DNA of 5,827 bases from Candidatus Peregrinibacteria bacterium RIFCSPLOWO2_01_FULL_39_12 (lineage in GTDB: Bacteria; Patescibacteriota; Gracilibacteria; UBA1369; LOWO2-01-FULL-3): the NCBI GenBank assembly GCA_001787455.1, contig MFXA01000015.1:1-5827 (forward strand). The letters run 5' to 3'. A model generated the notes under the pieces. The model searched no databases and was not told the DNA's origin. It was given only the letters and a program-made list of their open reading frames with translations. Positions 1 to 4,987 of the stretch are shown in pieces. Within the stretch, counting starts at the first letter, position 1; each line of letters opens with the position of its first letter. The position numbers and the translations under genes are program-made.

Positions 1-26
1 CCTGCCTCGGTGTTTTCAAAATTTTC

Positions 27-46
27 TCTGGAAGCTAGCTTCCAGA
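27..46. repeat. Perfect 20-bp palindrome
   Basis: The sequence from 27 to 46 equals its own reverse complement, centred on gctagc. It has no loop, so it is either a cruciform or a symmetric protein-binding site. It overlaps the TAG stop (35-37) that would end the alternative recombinase tail read leftward through the left inverted repeat. Its role is unknown. Confidence 0.6.
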
Positions 47-82
47 ACCTTTAAAATAAGTCCGAACTTTATCGTAAAAGGA

Positions 83-174
83 CAGCCATTCAGAAAATTG
101 CGTTTTTGTGGCCGAAATTTCCCACGGTTTTTTCAGGCGGCAAGCCACTTTTTGCCGCCTGAGCTGAAAGTTCG
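83..174 (+). repeat. Left copy of a perfect 92-bp inverted repeat
   Basis: Each base from 83 to 174 is complementary to its partner from 1800 back to 1709 (coordinates sum to 1883), with no mismatch. Identity stops sharply at both edges: 82/1801 and 175/1708 do not pair. The outer end, cagcca, matches the tRNA-Gln 3' terminus with its encoded CCA. Inside lies a hairpin (134-143 with 152-161, an 8-base loop). Read on the minus strand, this copy encodes the same C-terminal segment as the recombinase. Such repeats can be terminal repeats of a mobile element, crossover sites of an invertible segment, or a local inverted duplication. Confidence 0.95.
134..161. repeat. Hairpin within the left inverted repeat
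   Basis: A perfect 10-bp stem (134-143 caggcggcaa with 152-161 ttgccgcctg) encloses an 8-base loop. Six T bases precede it on the + strand. The same hairpin recurs at 1722-1749 inside the recombinase gene, where it encodes part of the C-terminal basic segment. Confidence 0.75.
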
Positions 175-233
175 TTTGCGCGGAGCGCAAAGTTCAGCAC
201 CAATGGTAAAATTATCGTACCATTGGGCTGAAC
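163..233 (+). promoter_or_regulatory. Two overlapping, mutually exclusive hairpins upstream of the recombinase
   Basis: Hairpin A pairs 163-168 (gctgaa) with 193-198 (ttcagc) around an inner 7-bp stem, 175-181 with 185-191, that has a gga loop. Hairpin B pairs 192-198 (gttcagc) with 227-233 (gctgaac) and 200-208 with 218-226, giving a 16-bp stem with a single bulged A at 199. Both need 193-198, so an RNA could form only one at a time, as in attenuators. No terminator U-run follows either, so a switching role is only an inference. Confidence 0.45.
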
Positions 234-248
234 AGCCGATTTTTTGCA

Positions 249-265
249 TTTCGCCGAAGGCGAAA
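249..265. repeat. Three-base-loop hairpin
   Basis: tttcgcc-gaa-ggcgaaa is a perfect 7-bp stem with a three-base GAA loop. It is one of the dispersed mini-hairpins of this window. Confidence 0.7.
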
Positions 266-299
266 CTTCCAAATTTCCGGAAAGAAAGTGACAATTTTT

Positions 300-314
300 C
301 CGTGCAAAGCACGG
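300..314. repeat. Three-base-loop hairpin just upstream of the recombinase start
   Basis: ccgtgc-aaa-gcacgg is a perfect 6-bp stem with a three-base loop, ending 31 bp before the chosen ATG. It may affect translation or form part of the dispersed hairpin family. Confidence 0.65.
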
Positions 315-345
315 TTTGCCCAAAAGCGATAACCCCCATAACGCT

Positions 346-1824
346 ATGAAGTATTTTTTATATGTCAGAAAATCAACGGATGAAGAAGATAGACAGGTTC
401 TTTCTATAGAATCTCAAATAACCGAGTTGCATGAATTTGCCCGAAAAGAAAATCTTATAATTGCAAAAGAATTTATAGAAAGCAAAACAGCAAAGGCTCC
501 GGGCAGACCTATGTTTAACGATATGATTTCCTTAATGGAAACAAGTAATGAAAAGGTCGGAATTTTAGCGTGGCATCCCGACAGACTGGCTCGAAACTCG
601 ATAGATGGAGGCAAAATCATATACTTAGTTGATACCGGCAAGATTGAATCGCTAAAATTCCTCACTTTCTGGTTTGAGAACACACCGCAGGGCAAATTCA
701 TGCTCAATATCGCTTTTGGGCAAAGTAAATATTACATTGATAGTCTTTCGGAGAATGTTAAAAGAGGCATACGCCAAAAATTAAGACGCGGTGAGTGGCC
801 GGCTCTTGCCCCTCCGGGATATTTAAACGATCTAAGAACTCATACCATCATAAAAGACCCGGCAAGAGCGGCCACAATAAAAAAGCTGTTTTTGGCGTAT
901 GCCGAAGGTAATCACTCACTCGAATATTTACAAAAATTGTCACTTTCATTGGGATTGGTGAGCCGATACGGGAACAAATCTCTTGCTATCTCCAAGATTC
1001 AGAAGATGTTAAAAAATCCATTCTATTACGGAGCTTTTATCCATAAAGGAGAAATGTATCAGGGAAATCACAAGCCAATTATTTCAAAGCAACTTTTTGA
1101 TAAGGTGCAGCGGACAATGGAGGAGAGGGGCAAACCACGAAAAGCAAAAGAAAAGTTGTCTTTTGCTTTTCGTGGAACATTTATTTGCGGTGAGTGCGGC
1201 CGCTCAATCACAGCAGAGAAGAAAATCAAGAAGTCCGGCCGCACTTACACTTATTACCGCTGCACCAAAAAGAATGTTGTTTGTCATCAAAAGTATCTGG
1301 AAGAACAACCGCTTGTTGAACAAATCAATGAGCTTTTTCAAAAAGTTGCTTTGAATAACGATTTAAAAGACAAATTTCTCAAGGAATGGCAGAAAGACTA
1401 TATAAAAGCTCAAACCGAGAAACCTTCCGCCCAAAATCTTAAAGCAGACCTCAAGAACCTTGAAGAAAAACAAATGCGCCTACTGGACGCATATCTTGAA
1501 CAAACGATCAGCGAAGAAGAATACACAAAAGCCAAAGAAAAAATCATCAACTTAAAAATAGACCTCAAAGAAAAGCTCGATTTTGGGCGGAAGGGAAATA
1601 ATTGGCTCGAACCATTTAAAGAATGGATTTTATCGGCTCACCAAGCCGTTCGCGTAGCGAACACCGAAAATTTGGAAGAGAAGCGAAGCTTCTTGCAAAA
1701 AATCGGCTCGAACTTTCAGCTCAGGCGGCAAAAAGTGGCTTGCCGCCTGAAAAAACCGTGGGAAATTTCGGCCACAAAAACGCAATTTTCTGAATGGCTG
1801 GGGAGAAGGGATTCGAACCCCTGA
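346..1824 (+). CDS. Large serine recombinase (site-specific integrase/resolvase family)
   Basis: The 492-residue product should cut and rejoin DNA through a 5'-phosphoserine link. An N-terminal resolvase domain (about 1-145) has the YVRKS motif, with nucleophile Ser10 beside Arg8, and the active-site arginine motif DRLAR (79-83). A recombinase domain follows (about 155-265, with GYL and KNPFYYG). Then come a zinc ribbon with Cys281, Cys284, Cys306 and Cys313, and a coiled coil (about 362-412), as in large serine integrases. ATG 346 was chosen because MKYFLYVRKS is the family's usual opening; a TTG at 316 would add ten unrelated residues. No Shine-Dalgarno sequence is visible. The last 38 residues lie in the right inverted repeat or beyond, and the terminal GRRDSNP comes from reading antisense through the tRNA-Gln T arm. 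Two three-base-loop hairpins (1648-1662, 1679-1693) lie inside the gene. The domain assignment is firm; the target site and activity are not known. Confidence 0.93.
   Translation: MKYFLYVRKSTDEEDRQVLSIESQITELHEFARKENLIIAKEFIESKTAKAPGRPMFNDMISLMETSNEKVGILAWHPDRLARNSIDGGKIIYLVDTGKIESLKFLTFWFENTPQGKFMLNIAFGQSKYYIDSLSENVKRGIRQKLRRGEWPALAPPGYLNDLRTHTIIKDPARAATIKKLFLAYAEGNHSLEYLQKLSLSLGLVSRYGNKSLAISKIQKMLKNPFYYGAFIHKGEMYQGNHKPIISKQLFDKVQRTMEERGKPRKAKEKLSFAFRGTFICGECGRSITAEKKIKKSGRTYTYYRCTKKNVVCHQKYLEEQPLVEQINELFQKVALNNDLKDKFLKEWQKDYIKAQTEKPSAQNLKADLKNLEEKQMRLLDAYLEQTISEEEYTKAKEKIINLKIDLKEKLDFGRKGNNWLEPFKEWILSAHQAVRVANTENLEEKRSFLQKIGSNFQLRRQKVACRLKKPWEISATKTQFSEWLGRRDSNP
1648..1693. repeat. Pair of three-base-loop hairpins inside the recombinase gene
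   Basis: gttcgc-gta-gcgaac (1648-1662) and agaagc-gaa-gcttct (1679-1693) are perfect 6-bp stems with three-base loops, 16 bp apart. They encode VRVAN and EKRSF just before the conserved C-terminal QKIGSNF segment. The first is nearly identical, including its 3' flank, to the non-coding hairpin at 4598-4612. Confidence 0.7.
1709..1800 (-). repeat. Right copy of the perfect 92-bp inverted repeat
   Basis: This is the exact reverse complement of 83-174. It overlaps two genes: the 3' end of the recombinase on the + strand and the last six transcribed bases of tRNA-Gln (1795-1800) on the minus strand. The repeat edge at 1800 falls on a recombinase codon boundary and inside the tRNA acceptor stem. 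An inversion between the copies would therefore leave the mature tRNA sequence intact while exchanging the recombinase tail. Confidence 0.95.
1722..1749. repeat. Hairpin within the right inverted repeat
   Basis: This is the second copy of the 10-bp-stem hairpin found at 134-161, here within the recombinase coding sequence (RRQKVACRL). It also lies about 45 bp downstream of the tRNA-Gln 3' end on the minus strand, so it could limit readthrough from the tRNA transcript. No clean terminator follows it. Confidence 0.6.
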
Positions 1825-1869
1825 ATGTTGCCTCCAGAGGGCAATGCCTTACCACTTGGCGACTCCCCA
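1795..1869 (-). tRNA. tRNA-Gln (anticodon CTG), CCA encoded
   Basis: It folds as a complete cloverleaf. The acceptor stem is TGGGGAG with CTCCCCA and discriminator G, followed by an encoded CCA (1797-1795). The D arm is GCC-AAGTGGTAA-GGC, and the anticodon stem TTGCC/GGCAA carries the loop CTCTGGA, so the anticodon is CTG. The T arm is AGGGG-TTCGAAT-CCCTT with one G-U pair. The 5' half closely resembles the Escherichia coli tRNA-Gln pattern (TGGGG..TCGCCAAG.GGTAAGGCA). The tRNA is convergent with the recombinase gene, whose stop codon lies inside it. tRNA 3' ends are common integration targets, so this is the likely attachment region. Confidence 0.95.
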
Positions 1870-1909
1870 TTAAGTAGCGAGATTCCCAATCCTTTTGCAG
1901 AACAAAAAA

Positions 1910-1938
1910 AGCATAATGTTTTCCCGGAAAAACATCAA
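1910..1938 (-). promoter_or_regulatory. Possible promoter for tRNA-Gln
   Basis: On the minus strand, TTGATG (1938-1933) and TATGCT (1915-1910) are separated by exactly 17 bp, and each matches the sigma-70 consensus at four of six positions. Transcription would start about 35 bp before the mature tRNA. The upstream gmk/Cys-rich operon could also read through into the tRNA. Confidence 0.4.
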
Positions 1939-1961
1939 TAAAAAATCTAACCTTAATGACC

Positions 1962-3602
1962 TCAATACAACTCCCCTATGTAACACTTCTCGCAATACAC
2001 AATTTCAAGACGTCTCGGATCATAAGTAGTCACAATATCTTCACCGCACTTCATGCATTTCCTTTCAAAAAATCTGTTTGGATTCCTAATCCTGTACCTT
2101 TGCTCAATTCGCACATCGGGATGTTTTTTTGGAAAAGGAATTCCCTGTTTTTTATAAAACTCAACCTCCTGTTTTATAAGCTTGAAAGGTTTGCCGGTAA
2201 CTTCACAAACAACACAATTAGCCTCACCGCCGCTACCGCTGGAATCTCCCATCTCCACCTCTTGTCTATAATCAGACCAATTAAATCCGCGCTTCAAAGC
2301 TTCATCCTTACTCAAAGGATCCATGTCGTAAGCAAAACTTTCATTGTATCCAAACGCAGATAATTTTTTCGGAAAATATTTTCCCCACTCGCCAAACTTC
2401 TGCATATGTTGAATTATTCGCGGAACCAATTCCTCATATTTCTCCTTCGTATATTGCTTATTGAAAATACAATACTGCTTACGCACAAGCCCGGTACATC
2501 CAAACAAATTTTGGCAATTATAACAAAACATCGAATATAAAATTTCAGAACAATTTCTTATGAAATGTGAAAATAAAATTCTTTGCGAAGCCAACGCTCC
2601 ATCAGCAAAACAATTCAACTCTCCATCACAACTATTGGAATCAATTATATCTTTACAGTTTCTACCAATCACAAAACAATTCCTGCAATTTTCCGCTCCC
2701 ATAAGCACTAAGAAACACAAATGACAATTTTTTGCGCCATCCAGAAATTCACCCGTACTGTTTTCCGAAAGCTTATGCATGGCATAAAGACACGGAAGCC
2801 CCACTTTAAAATCTTCAAATTTTTTCCTGAATTTTTCAACCCCCTCATGCGTATCAAACCCATACCCCTTCAACATTTCAAAATATTCAGCCTCGGAATA
2901 TGGCTTATTAAAGATATAAAACTGCTTATGCCTCAAATTTTTACAGCCGATACAATTCTTGCAGGAAATACAACTTTCCAAAAAATAACTATCCAAACAT
3001 TGATTGCACCTGTTCAAATATGCGCAGTTATAACATTGCTGACAGCTAACACATTCATAAAGCCTTTCTGAAGCAACCATATGCAGACAATCAACACAAT
3101 TTTTGCTAATCATCGCATCAATAGAATAATAGACCTCTTCACAGCGCAGGCCTAAAGTAAGATAACAATTTTTATTTTCAGCCCCAAAATTCGTATATTC
3201 GCAATTTTCCGAAGTCCCATCCTGAATCAAATTGATTCTTGGAACCTCCGCAAAAAGCTCAGCAAATTGCTCAAAAAATCCTCGTTTAAAATCAAAATTT
3301 TTCCCATAATCAAGAGGACTCCATTTATCGCTCCACCATTCATCATAAGAAAACACCTTGCAATCTCTATCCGGCGCATAAACGGAAATCAAAGACTTTC
3401 CGGAGAAACTGGACTTGGTTCTGTAATAAGTATGCTCATTTCTAAAAGAACCCTTCAAAATAAACCTGCAATACGGGCAAATTTCAGGCACCGGAATTAA
3501 ATATTTTTTACCGCTAAAAACCTGTGAAACTTTTTCGTACAATTCAACATCCGCATCAAAAACATCAAATTGTTGACAGCAGTCATTACAAGTTTTTTGC
3601 AT
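1962..3602 (-). CDS. Cys-rich zinc-ribbon protein of unknown function (CPR-type family)
   Basis: The 546-residue product has about 40 cysteines, many in CxxC pairs, with no signal peptide or membrane segment visible. The N-terminal ribbon uses Cys5/Cys8 and Cys42/Cys45 (ICPYCR). A motif block (about 68-112) reads ISVYAPDRD, then WWSDKW, then FFEQF. The centre (about 130-225 and 290-375) is made of short irregular Cys repeats, and each half ends in a similar unit: GCKNLRHKQFYIFNKPY (219-235) and GCTGLVRKQYCIFNKQY (368-384). The C-terminus has Cys463/Cys466 and then Cys516/Cys519/Cys537/Cys540 (KCMKCG, TTYDP, VYCEKCY), resembling the N-terminal module. From memory, such proteins recur in Parcubacteria-like genomes without a known role; metal binding is likely, but function is not assigned. 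It starts 18 bp after the gmk stop without a Shine-Dalgarno sequence and is probably co-transcribed with gmk. Confidence 0.85.
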   Translation of the reverse strand: MQKTCNDCCQQFDVFDADVELYEKVSQVFSGKKYLIPVPEICPYCRFILKGSFRNEHTYYRTKSSFSGKSLISVYAPDRDCKVFSYDEWWSDKWSPLDYGKNFDFKRGFFEQFAELFAEVPRINLIQDGTSENCEYTNFGAENKNCYLTLGLRCEEVYYSIDAMISKNCVDCLHMVASERLYECVSCQQCYNCAYLNRCNQCLDSYFLESCISCKNCIGCKNLRHKQFYIFNKPYSEAEYFEMLKGYGFDTHEGVEKFRKKFEDFKVGLPCLYAMHKLSENSTGEFLDGAKNCHLCFLVLMGAENCRNCFVIGRNCKDIIDSNSCDGELNCFADGALASQRILFSHFIRNCSEILYSMFCYNCQNLFGCTGLVRKQYCIFNKQYTKEKYEELVPRIIQHMQKFGEWGKYFPKKLSAFGYNESFAYDMDPLSKDEALKRGFNWSDYRQEVEMGDSSGSGGEANCVVCEVTGKPFKLIKQEVEFYKKQGIPFPKKHPDVRIEQRYRIRNPNRFFERKCMKCGEDIVTTYDPRRLEIVYCEKCYIGELY

Positions 3603-3620
3603 ATAATTTTTAAAACCCGG

Positions 3621-4292
3621 CTAATACAAATCCTTAATCTCGGCAAGAATAATTTGCTCAACCTCATTCACGCACTGCGAAACTTTCCCCCACTCGTTCC
3701 GAACTTGATAATCACAATCGCCGGCATGCGCAAGTTCCTTCCTCGCACTTTCCATTCTCTTTTCCAATTCTTCTTCAGATAGCTGTCCCCTTCTCAAAAT
3801 ACGCCCGCGCAAATCATTTTCATCGCTCACCTTCATAAATATCGAAACCAATTTTTTTCGAGGAACAATTTTTTGGATGGAATGAAACCCCTGAATATCA
3901 ACCTCTCGAACAACAACAGCCCCGGTTTCCATTGGTTCTAGAATATCTTTTTTGGAAGTTCCATAATAATTATCGGAATGAACAATCGCATATTCGAGAA
4001 GCTCCTCATCTTTAATCATTCTCTTAAATTCATCTTGTGAAACAAAATGGTACACCTCGCCATCAGCCTCACCCTGTCTTTTTTCACGGGTGGTATAAGA
4101 AACAGGATAAACAAACCCGGGATATTTTTTTGAAATTTCCTTAATTACAGTTCCCTTTCCGGAACCCGAAGGTCCAACTATCAAAAATAATTTCCCGCCA
4201 GGCAACTCCGAAGGAGTTGCTAATAAAGAACCGTCCCGCAGTGCGGCGGGACTTCCACTAATCTTTTGTTCATCAGCAAGCCTCCCTCTCAT
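3621..4292 (-). CDS. gmk: Guanylate kinase with an unusual N-terminal extension
   Basis: The cytoplasmic enzyme transfers phosphate from ATP to GMP or dGMP, giving GDP or dGDP for nucleotide synthesis. From ATG 4292 the product is 223 residues. The P-loop GPSGSGKGT is at 40-48, the GMP-binding SYTTREKRQGE at 66-76, the EELLEYAIVH..NYYGT block at 97-112 and VDIQG at 131-135. The lid-region arginines fall around 162-183 (LRGRILRRGQ, then KRM..ARKE). About 33 residues precede GKLFLIVG, where most Gmk proteins begin almost at once. These residues are largely encoded by two hairpins (4202-4220 and 4233-4252). The only strong Shine-Dalgarno sequence nearby serves an out-of-frame ATG at 4273. A TTG at 4301 is an alternative start. 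It is probably the first gene of an operon with the Cys-rich protein. Confidence 0.93.
   Translation of the reverse strand: MRGRLADEQKISGSPAALRDGSLLATPSELPGGKLFLIVGPSGSGKGTVIKEISKKYPGFVYPVSYTTREKRQGEADGEVYHFVSQDEFKRMIKDEELLEYAIVHSDNYYGTSKKDILEPMETGAVVVREVDIQGFHSIQKIVPRKKLVSIFMKVSDENDLRGRILRRGQLSEEELEKRMESARKELAHAGDCDYQVRNEWGKVSQCVNEVEQIILAEIKDLY
4202..4220. repeat. Three-base-loop hairpin inside the gmk 5' end
   Basis: gcaactcc-gaa-ggagttgc is a perfect 8-bp stem with a GAA loop. It lies in the codons just before the conserved GKLFLIVG of guanylate kinase. On the + strand it is followed by ctaataaa (4220-4227) and then by the 4233-4252 hairpin. Confidence 0.75.
4220..4273 (-). CDS. 17-codon reading frame with a strong ribosome binding site, overlapping gmk
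   Basis: AGGGAGG (minus strand, 4287-4281) lies 7 bases before ATG 4273, which is ideal spacing and the only such site at any gene start here. The frame, MNKRLVEVPPHCGTVLY, ends at TAG (4222-4220) between the two hairpins and is +1 to gmk. It could be the former gmk start, put out of frame by the 20-bp hairpin: deleting those 20 bases joins it in frame to GKLFLIVG. It could also be a leader peptide, or an effect of a sequencing error. Confidence 0.3.
   Translation of the reverse strand: MNKRLVEVPPHCGTVLY
4233..4252. repeat. Second hairpin inside the gmk 5' end
   Basis: gtcccgc (4233-4239) pairs with gcgggac (4246-4252). Without one extra gcg it would be a 17-base hairpin with an agt three-base loop. 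The 20-bp unit is not a multiple of three and lies between an out-of-frame, well-placed ATG (4273) and the gmk body. The arms gtcccg and cgggac recur at 4484-4512. Confidence 0.65.
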
Positions 4293-4348
4293 TGTTGCCA
4301 AAAGTTATGTATTATGCTAAAATATACTAATAAATTTATTCTGAAAAG

Positions 4349-4377
4349 ATTATACACACGCTTGGAAAAATCAGCAA
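4349..4377 (-). promoter_or_regulatory. Promoter for gmk
   Basis: On the minus strand a perfect TATAAT (4354-4349) is preceded after 17 bp by TTGCTG (4377-4372), which matches three of six -35 positions. The start site would be near 4342, giving a leader of about 50 bases before ATG 4292. Confidence 0.6.
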
Positions 4378-4396
4378 AAAAGAAGAAAATCCGGCA

Positions 4397-4425
4397 TTGA
4401 AAAACAACACATTGTCTGATATAAT
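4397..4425 (+). promoter_or_regulatory. Strong + strand promoter, divergent from gmk
   Basis: TTGAAA (4397-4402, five of six) and TATAAT (4420-4425, six of six) are separated by exactly 17 bp. This is the best sigma-70-like promoter in the window. It points into a region with no credible + strand gene, with a start site near 4432. Its -35 box is only 19 bp from the -35 box of the divergent gmk promoter. Confidence 0.7.
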
Positions 4426-4466
4426 AACTTAATTTACCTCGTTCCTTAAAAATAAGTTTCCCTGTT

Positions 4467-4529
4467 GAAAAGTGGGGGATGCCGTCCCGTCAAAAATATA
4501 TTGTGGCGGGACTCCACTCCCTACTTTTC
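4467..4529 (+). repeat. Nested long hairpin at the start of the candidate RNA
   Basis: The outer stem is gaaaagtgggg (4467-4477) with ccctacttttc (4519-4529), one G-U pair. The inner stem is gtcccg (4484-4489) with cgggac (4507-4512). The inner arms are the same as those of the hairpin at 4233-4252 in gmk, and both are followed by a similar ggact(t)ccact sequence. Confidence 0.6.
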
Positions 4530-4567
4530 GATGGCAGCCAACTACCGCCACCGTTAAGCACCCTCCA

Positions 4568-4612
4568 CTCCGCCTTCGGCGGAGCTAATAAAAAAATGTT
4601 CGCTTTGCGAAC
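4568..4612. repeat. Double three-base-loop hairpin module
   Basis: ctccgcc-ttc-ggcggag (4568-4584) is followed by ctaataaa (4585-4592) and then gttcgc-ttt-gcgaac (4598-4612). The gmk 5' end has the same order on the + strand: hairpin, ctaataaa, hairpin (4202-4252), with unrelated stem sequences. Preserved layout and connector with different but self-complementary stems suggest a defined element rather than chance. Confidence 0.65.
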
Positions 4613-4957
4613 ACCAATTTACAGAGGGTCCAAAAACAAAAACAAAATCAACAAAAATTTAGCTTCTTCCTTTTTTAATATTAGGAAGAGCAACAAAAAA
4701 ACACAAAAACAAATGAACGGAAGGTGATCAACGTTCTAAAAGAAGACACCAAAGAACGGTAGGGAAACAAGCAGGAGGATAATAGTTGGATCTCTTGCAC
4801 CACCGCTCTTTACGGAGTGTCCTCGGCCAAATAATTTGCGTCGATAGGGCCCCGCTATTAAAGAGCGATACGTTGGGGCATCAAACTCCACCTCTGACTC
4901 TTCCCTCATTCTTGCGGGTTGTCATGTGAAATTCGATTTGGTGCCCCTTACTTATTT

Positions 4958-4987
4958 AAGAAAACTTTAAAAAAGTTTTCTTTGCTT
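4958..4987 (+). terminator. Probable intrinsic terminator
   Basis: An 11-bp A/T-rich stem (4958-4968 with 4972-4982) with an aaa loop is followed by tgcttt, so the T-run is interrupted. It ends the candidate RNA transcribed from 4432. The weak stem and broken T-run leave room for doubt; it may instead belong to the three-base-loop hairpins. Confidence 0.45.

Larger units (their letters stand above)
35..193 (-). pseudogene. Detached recombinase C-terminal fragment with an alternative tail
   Basis: On the minus strand, the frame used by the recombinase continues through the left repeat. It encodes SNF-like residues through PWEIS and FSEWL, then 15 further residues (SFYDKVRTYFKGSGS) before TAG at 37-35. 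An in-frame TGA at 196-194 closes it upstream, and no resolvase or zinc-ribbon domain precedes it, so it is not a gene by itself. It could be a remnant of a second recombinase copy, or a spare 3' end that the recombinase gains if the 175-1708 segment inverts. The coding identity follows from the perfect repeat; the interpretation is inference. Confidence 0.35.
1..345. other. Gene-free, hairpin-rich region upstream of the recombinase
   Basis: No convincing intact gene is present. Short open frames on both strands here look like by-products of the palindromes. The stretch holds, in order: a perfect 20-bp palindrome (27-46), the left 92-bp inverted repeat (83-174) with its own hairpin, two overlapping hairpins (163-198 and 192-233), and two three-base-loop hairpins (249-265 and 300-314). 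I found no convincing promoter for the recombinase. The recombinase mRNA leader probably lies here, so some of these structures could act at the RNA level. Confidence 0.6.

Noticed and set aside
83..88. cagcca as a normal attL copy of the tRNA 3' end
   Set aside because: It is inverted relative to the tRNA-Gln end, so it is not the direct repeat expected from integration at the tRNA. No direct copy is present in the window; the true left end may lie outside it.
316..345. TTG start adding ten residues to the recombinase
   Set aside because: The extra residues do not resemble the family, whose members begin right before the YVRKS-type motif; ATG 346 fits.
83..1800. Inverted repeats as a pure amplification or assembly artefact
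   Set aside because: Such chimeras usually give a long palindrome with little spacer, whereas here unique DNA of 1.5 kb separates copies with sharp edges at the tRNA end. It is not fully excluded, because only 82 bp of left flank is visible.
4479..4727. 82-codon + strand open frame
   Set aside because: Its residues come from the hairpins and the A-rich linkers (runs of Lys and Asn). It has no ribosome binding site and no recognisable motif.
4786..4929. 47-codon + strand frame starting at TTG with AGGAGG 7 bases upstream
   Set aside because: The residues look unlike a protein of this AT-rich genome, the start is TTG, and the same bases form helices (4804-4812/4859-4867 and 4875-4885/4937-4947). 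An RNA reading is preferred, but a small protein cannot be excluded.
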